DNA from: Planctomycetota bacterium
Lineage (GTDB): Bacteria; Planctomycetota; Phycisphaerae; Phycisphaerales; UBA1924
DNA length: 64,000 bases
NCBI GenBank assembly: GCA_020831805.1
Contig: JAFIFX010000004.1
Location: 124,001 to 188,000, forward strand
Reading direction: 5' to 3'
Shown here one piece after another: positions 61,575 to 64,000 of this stretch (positions are counted from its first letter, which is position 1; each line of letters begins with the position of its first letter). The notes beneath the pieces were generated by a model. That model saw only the letters and a program-made list of their open reading frames with translations, was not told the origin of the DNA and did not search any database. The translations under genes and the position numbers were made by a program.

Positions 61575-62351
61575 TCATAGCATCCTGTGCCCGCGCTTGC
61601 GGAACGCCTTGACATCCGGCGGTTTGGGGAACGAGAAGTACTTCTTGCCCGTCATGTCCAGCGGCGTCGGCTCGATGGCGCCGCGCTTCATCTTGAGCAG
61701 GACATCCAGCATCAGGCGCGCCCCGTCCTGTTTGGTCCCGGTGATCACCCGGTCGAGCGAGTCCTTGGGTTTGAGCGGCCATTCCAGCGTGCCCAGGATG
61801 TCGCCCGCGTCGAGCTTCTCGACCATCTCGTGGACCGTCACCACGGCGTGCTCCTCGCCGTGCAGGAGCTGCCAGAAGTTGGGCATCATCCCGCGGTACA
61901 CGGGCAGCCGCCCGGAGTGGATGTTGATGCACCCCAGCGACGGGACCTCCAGGATCCCCTTGCGGAAGATCTCCGGCGCCGCGACCGAGGCGACGACATC
62001 CGGCTTGAGTTCCCTGACCGTCTCGATGTACGCCGGGTCGTTGACCGAGCCGCAGGGCACGGTCTGCAGCCCGCGCTGCAGCGCCAGCTTGGCGATCGAA
62101 TCACCCCGCAGCTTCACGCCGACATAGCGGAAGCACAGGCGGACGAAGTCGACCGGCCCGTAGAACCGCAGCATCCGCCGGGCGGTCTTCCAGATCGGCT
62201 CGTGGAAGGCGTCCTGGACCGACACGCCGACGATCTCGATCTCGTCCTTGGGGTATTCGGCGAAGAACACCTCGAAGAAGCGAATGACATAAAGCGGGTC
62301 GTCCTCGGTGACGAACAGCAGCTTGAGTTTTCGTCCGGTGATCGCCGTCAT
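61575..62351 (-). CDS. Formyltransferase-family protein (EPS locus)
   Basis: 258 residues from ATG 62351, which overlaps the upstream stop codon by three bases. The formyl-transferase fold is shown by LGCINIHSGRLPVYRGMMPN (the N-x-H ... P-x-Y-R-G motif) and EKLDAGDILG (Asp of the catalytic triad Asn/His/Asp). It resembles Met-tRNA formyltransferase but lacks its C-terminal tRNA-binding domain, and it sits with sugar-modification genes. An N-formylation step on an amino sugar is the likely role. Confidence 0.75.
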   Translation of the reverse strand: MTAITGRKLKLLFVTEDDPLYVIRFFEVFFAEYPKDEIEIVGVSVQDAFHEPIWKTARRMLRFYGPVDFVRLCFRYVGVKLRGDSIAKLALQRGLQTVPCGSVNDPAYIETVRELKPDVVASVAAPEIFRKGILEVPSLGCINIHSGRLPVYRGMMPNFWQLLHGEEHAVVTVHEMVEKLDAGDILGTLEWPLKPKDSLDRVITGTKQDGARLMLDVLLKMKRGAIEPTPLDMTGKKYFSFPKPPDVKAFRKRGHRML

Positions 62352-63745
62352 GGCGCGGTCTCCGCGTTGGTCGTGCGCTCGGCCGTCCGCCGGTGCTCGG
62401 GATCGATCTCGACCGCCGCGCCCTCGGCCAGCCACGCGGCCAGGTTCCGGCGGCGCTCGCCGGTCTCCTGCGCGGTCGCGTTCGGGTCGGCCAGGCGCAG
62501 CACCTCGGCGTACTTGGCGGCGCACACCTGACGGGTGTAGCCCGCGTCGAACACGCGCCGGGCGTTGGCGCCCAGACTCCGGGTCCGGGCCGGGTCATGC
62601 ATCAGCTCGCGCAGCTTGCGGGCGAGACCCTCGCCGTCGCCGAGTTCGCACCAGATGCCGCAGTCGTTGTGCTCAACCACGCGGCGCAGCTCGGACCAGT
62701 CCTCGCTGAGGGCCACGATGGCCTTGCCCACCGCCAGCGAGGTGTAGAGCTTGCTGGGGAAGCTGATGCCCTCGATGCCCTTGGCGATCGAGACGAGCGA
62801 GGCGTCGCAGGCGTTGAGCGAGTCGGGCAGCTTGTCGAAGGGCTGGTAGGGCAGGATGAGCACATTGTCGAGCCCGCGCTGCTCGACCTGCTCCTCGATC
62901 CACTTCTTCTTGCCCCCGCCGCCGATCAGGACGAGCTTGAACGGCTCACCCTTGAGCCGCTCGGCCGCGTCGAGCACGGTCTCGAACTCGTAGTACAACC
63001 CCATGTTTCCGGAGTAGAGCAGCACGAAGTCGTCGAGCAGCCCGTTCTCCCGGGCGACGGAAGACTCGGACTTGTCCTTGGGCCTCAGGTCGTCGCCGTC
63101 GGCCCAGTTGGGGATGACATGGACATGCTCGGCCGCGATGGGGTAGGTTCTGCAGACGAGGTCCTTGGCGGCCGAGCAGAGGACGATGGCCTCCTTCGAC
63201 CGGCGGTACTTGAACCGGTTGAGCGTCAGCCAGGCCCGCTCGATCATCGAGCCTTTCCTGAAGGTTCCGACCCACACGCCGAGCTGGGGGTAGGCGTCGT
63301 GCAGCAGCGTGACATAGCGGTGCCGCCGGAACAGCGAGACGAACGCGCCGATCGCGCCGAGGAACGGAGGGTTGGTGGTGTAGAGGTACACCGTGTCCTT
63401 GCGGCTGGTCAGCAGCACGCGCAGGATCATCGGGACGACGAAGGTCAGGTAGTTGATGGCCCGTCCGGGCAGGAAGTTCTTGTCGAACCGCGCGACCTTG
63501 AGACGCCGGATGGTCACGCCGTCGGTCCGCTCGTACAGCGGGCAGTCCTGCCACGATTCCGGCGGCCCGTATGACGGCCGCCCGGTGAGCACCTCGACCT
63601 CGAACCCCAGATCGGCCAGCTCGACCGCCAGCTCGTGCAGCAGGTGGCCGGTCGAGGCGACATCGGGGACGTAGTACTGATTGAGGATCACCACCCGCGG
63701 CTTGTGCGGTGCGGCGGGACCGGTCTTGGAGTGTTGCTCATCCAC
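62348..63745 (-). CDS. Glycosyltransferase family 4 (WcaI-like)
   Basis: 465 residues from a GTG. GT-B fold: the N-terminal part has VVILNQYYVPDVASTGHLLH and VEVLTGRPSYGPPESW. The C-terminal nucleotide-sugar half has LLYSGNMGLYYEFETVLDAA, KLVLIGGGGKKKWIEEQV and the E-x7-E-like segment (KGIEGISFPSKLYTSLAVGK). This is the WcaI/colanic-acid type of family 4. It builds exopolysaccharide in the cytoplasm. A charged extension of about 50 residues is at the end. The stop codon overlaps the next gene. Confidence 0.85.
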   Translation of the reverse strand: MDEQHSKTGPAAPHKPRVVILNQYYVPDVASTGHLLHELAVELADLGFEVEVLTGRPSYGPPESWQDCPLYERTDGVTIRRLKVARFDKNFLPGRAINYLTFVVPMILRVLLTSRKDTVYLYTTNPPFLGAIGAFVSLFRRHRYVTLLHDAYPQLGVWVGTFRKGSMIERAWLTLNRFKYRRSKEAIVLCSAAKDLVCRTYPIAAEHVHVIPNWADGDDLRPKDKSESSVARENGLLDDFVLLYSGNMGLYYEFETVLDAAERLKGEPFKLVLIGGGGKKKWIEEQVEQRGLDNVLILPYQPFDKLPDSLNACDASLVSIAKGIEGISFPSKLYTSLAVGKAIVALSEDWSELRRVVEHNDCGIWCELGDGEGLARKLRELMHDPARTRSLGANARRVFDAGYTRQVCAAKYAEVLRLADPNATAQETGERRRNLAAWLAEGAAVEIDPEHRRTAERTTNAETAP

Positions 63746-63758
63746 GCGTCGAAAAACC

Positions 63759-64000
63759 TCAGGCGGTCGTGCTCTGCGCCAGCGCGGGCGCCGGGCCGAA
63801 GGTGTCGGTCAGGCGGTCGCCCAGCCATGCGATCAGCGACGCTTTCTCGCGCCGAAGGAAATCCAGGTCAACCCGCTGGGGACGGTCCTTGATCGACTCC
63901 AGACCCAGCCGCTTGAGCAGATACGCCCGGGGCGAACGGGTGAACAACATGGCCGCATTCCCGTACGACACGGTGGCCACGCAGGCGTGGACCCGGTTGG
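63759..64000 (-). CDS. Partial CDS at right edge (C-terminal end)
   Basis: The frame continues open to the window edge: the codons before the first possible start (a GTG at 63980) read NRVHAC. The visible C terminus has about 80 residues (SPRAYLLKRLGLESIKDRPQ, DFLRREKASLIAWLGDRLTD). I see no diagnostic motif. It sits upstream of the glycosyltransferase with a 13-base gap, so it is part of the exopolysaccharide operon. Confidence 0.55.
   Translation of the reverse strand, partial: NRVHACVATVSYGNAAMLFTRSPRAYLLKRLGLESIKDRPQRVDLDFLRREKASLIAWLGDRLTDTFGPAPALAQSTTA

Overview
The window is high-GC DNA (roughly two thirds G+C) from a planctomycete, most likely the class Phycisphaerae. The evidence is the secreted-protein repertoire. 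Seven proteins end in a PEP-CTERM-like tail (P-x-P, hydrophobic stretch, terminal RRRR). Four end in the paired EF-hand repeat with the N-F-F-D signature of so-called GC-type dockerin-anchored proteins. There are also FG-GAP/ASPIC-UnbV repeats, a HYExAFE-family protein and an XrtA-type polysaccharide deacetylase. No rRNA, tRNA or CRISPR array was recognised. Genes lie on both strands in short operons.

Layout. 1-9 kb: a Cys-rich ArsR regulator (edge), an M42-like metallopeptidase, four large secreted proteins and an orphan DNA methyltransferase. 9-16 kb: a WaaE-like glycosyltransferase, DEAD-box helicase, prfC, a membrane-anchored unknown, a pseudopilin, mntR and a STAS protein. 16-24 kb: a secreted subtilase, a universal stress protein, a UbiA-family prenyltransferase, and one plus three tandem PEP-CTERM genes with their own terminators. 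24-30 kb: a GbsR/MarR regulator, HYExAFE protein, lipase-like hydrolase, and an mlaF-mlaD pair without a permease. 30-41 kb: a secreted trypsin-like protease, cysteine desulfurase, an HTH-containing unknown, another PEP-CTERM protein, and two short flagellins around an SLC13-type transporter. 41-47 kb: an RNase Z-like hydrolase, dnaA, a candidate oriC, then mutM, tadA and tatC on the minus strand. 46.8-54.9 kb: an ECF sigma/anti-sigma/PDZ envelope module, a MoxR ATPase, an Rrf2 regulator, lysS, a secreted unknown and pyrE.

54.9-59.6 kb is the most unusual region. A LexA/cI-like S24 repressor, apparently able to self-cleave, faces a tightly overlapping operon. That operon encodes a double-HTH protein, an ABC-ATPase fused to a GNAT-like acetyltransferase domain (COG2401-like), a small protein, and a complete phage-type terminase large subunit with an inserted four-Cys cluster. 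No portal, capsid, tail or integrase gene is present in the window, and housekeeping-type genes flank the cassette (pyrE, then sbtA). It looks like a domesticated or satellite-type DNA packaging/processing module under damage-type control.

59.7-64 kb: an SbtA-family bicarbonate transporter, then the edge of an exopolysaccharide locus (XrtA-type deacetylase, formyltransferase-like protein, group 4 glycosyltransferase, a truncated CDS). This probably belongs to the exosortase system that processes the PEP-CTERM proteins.
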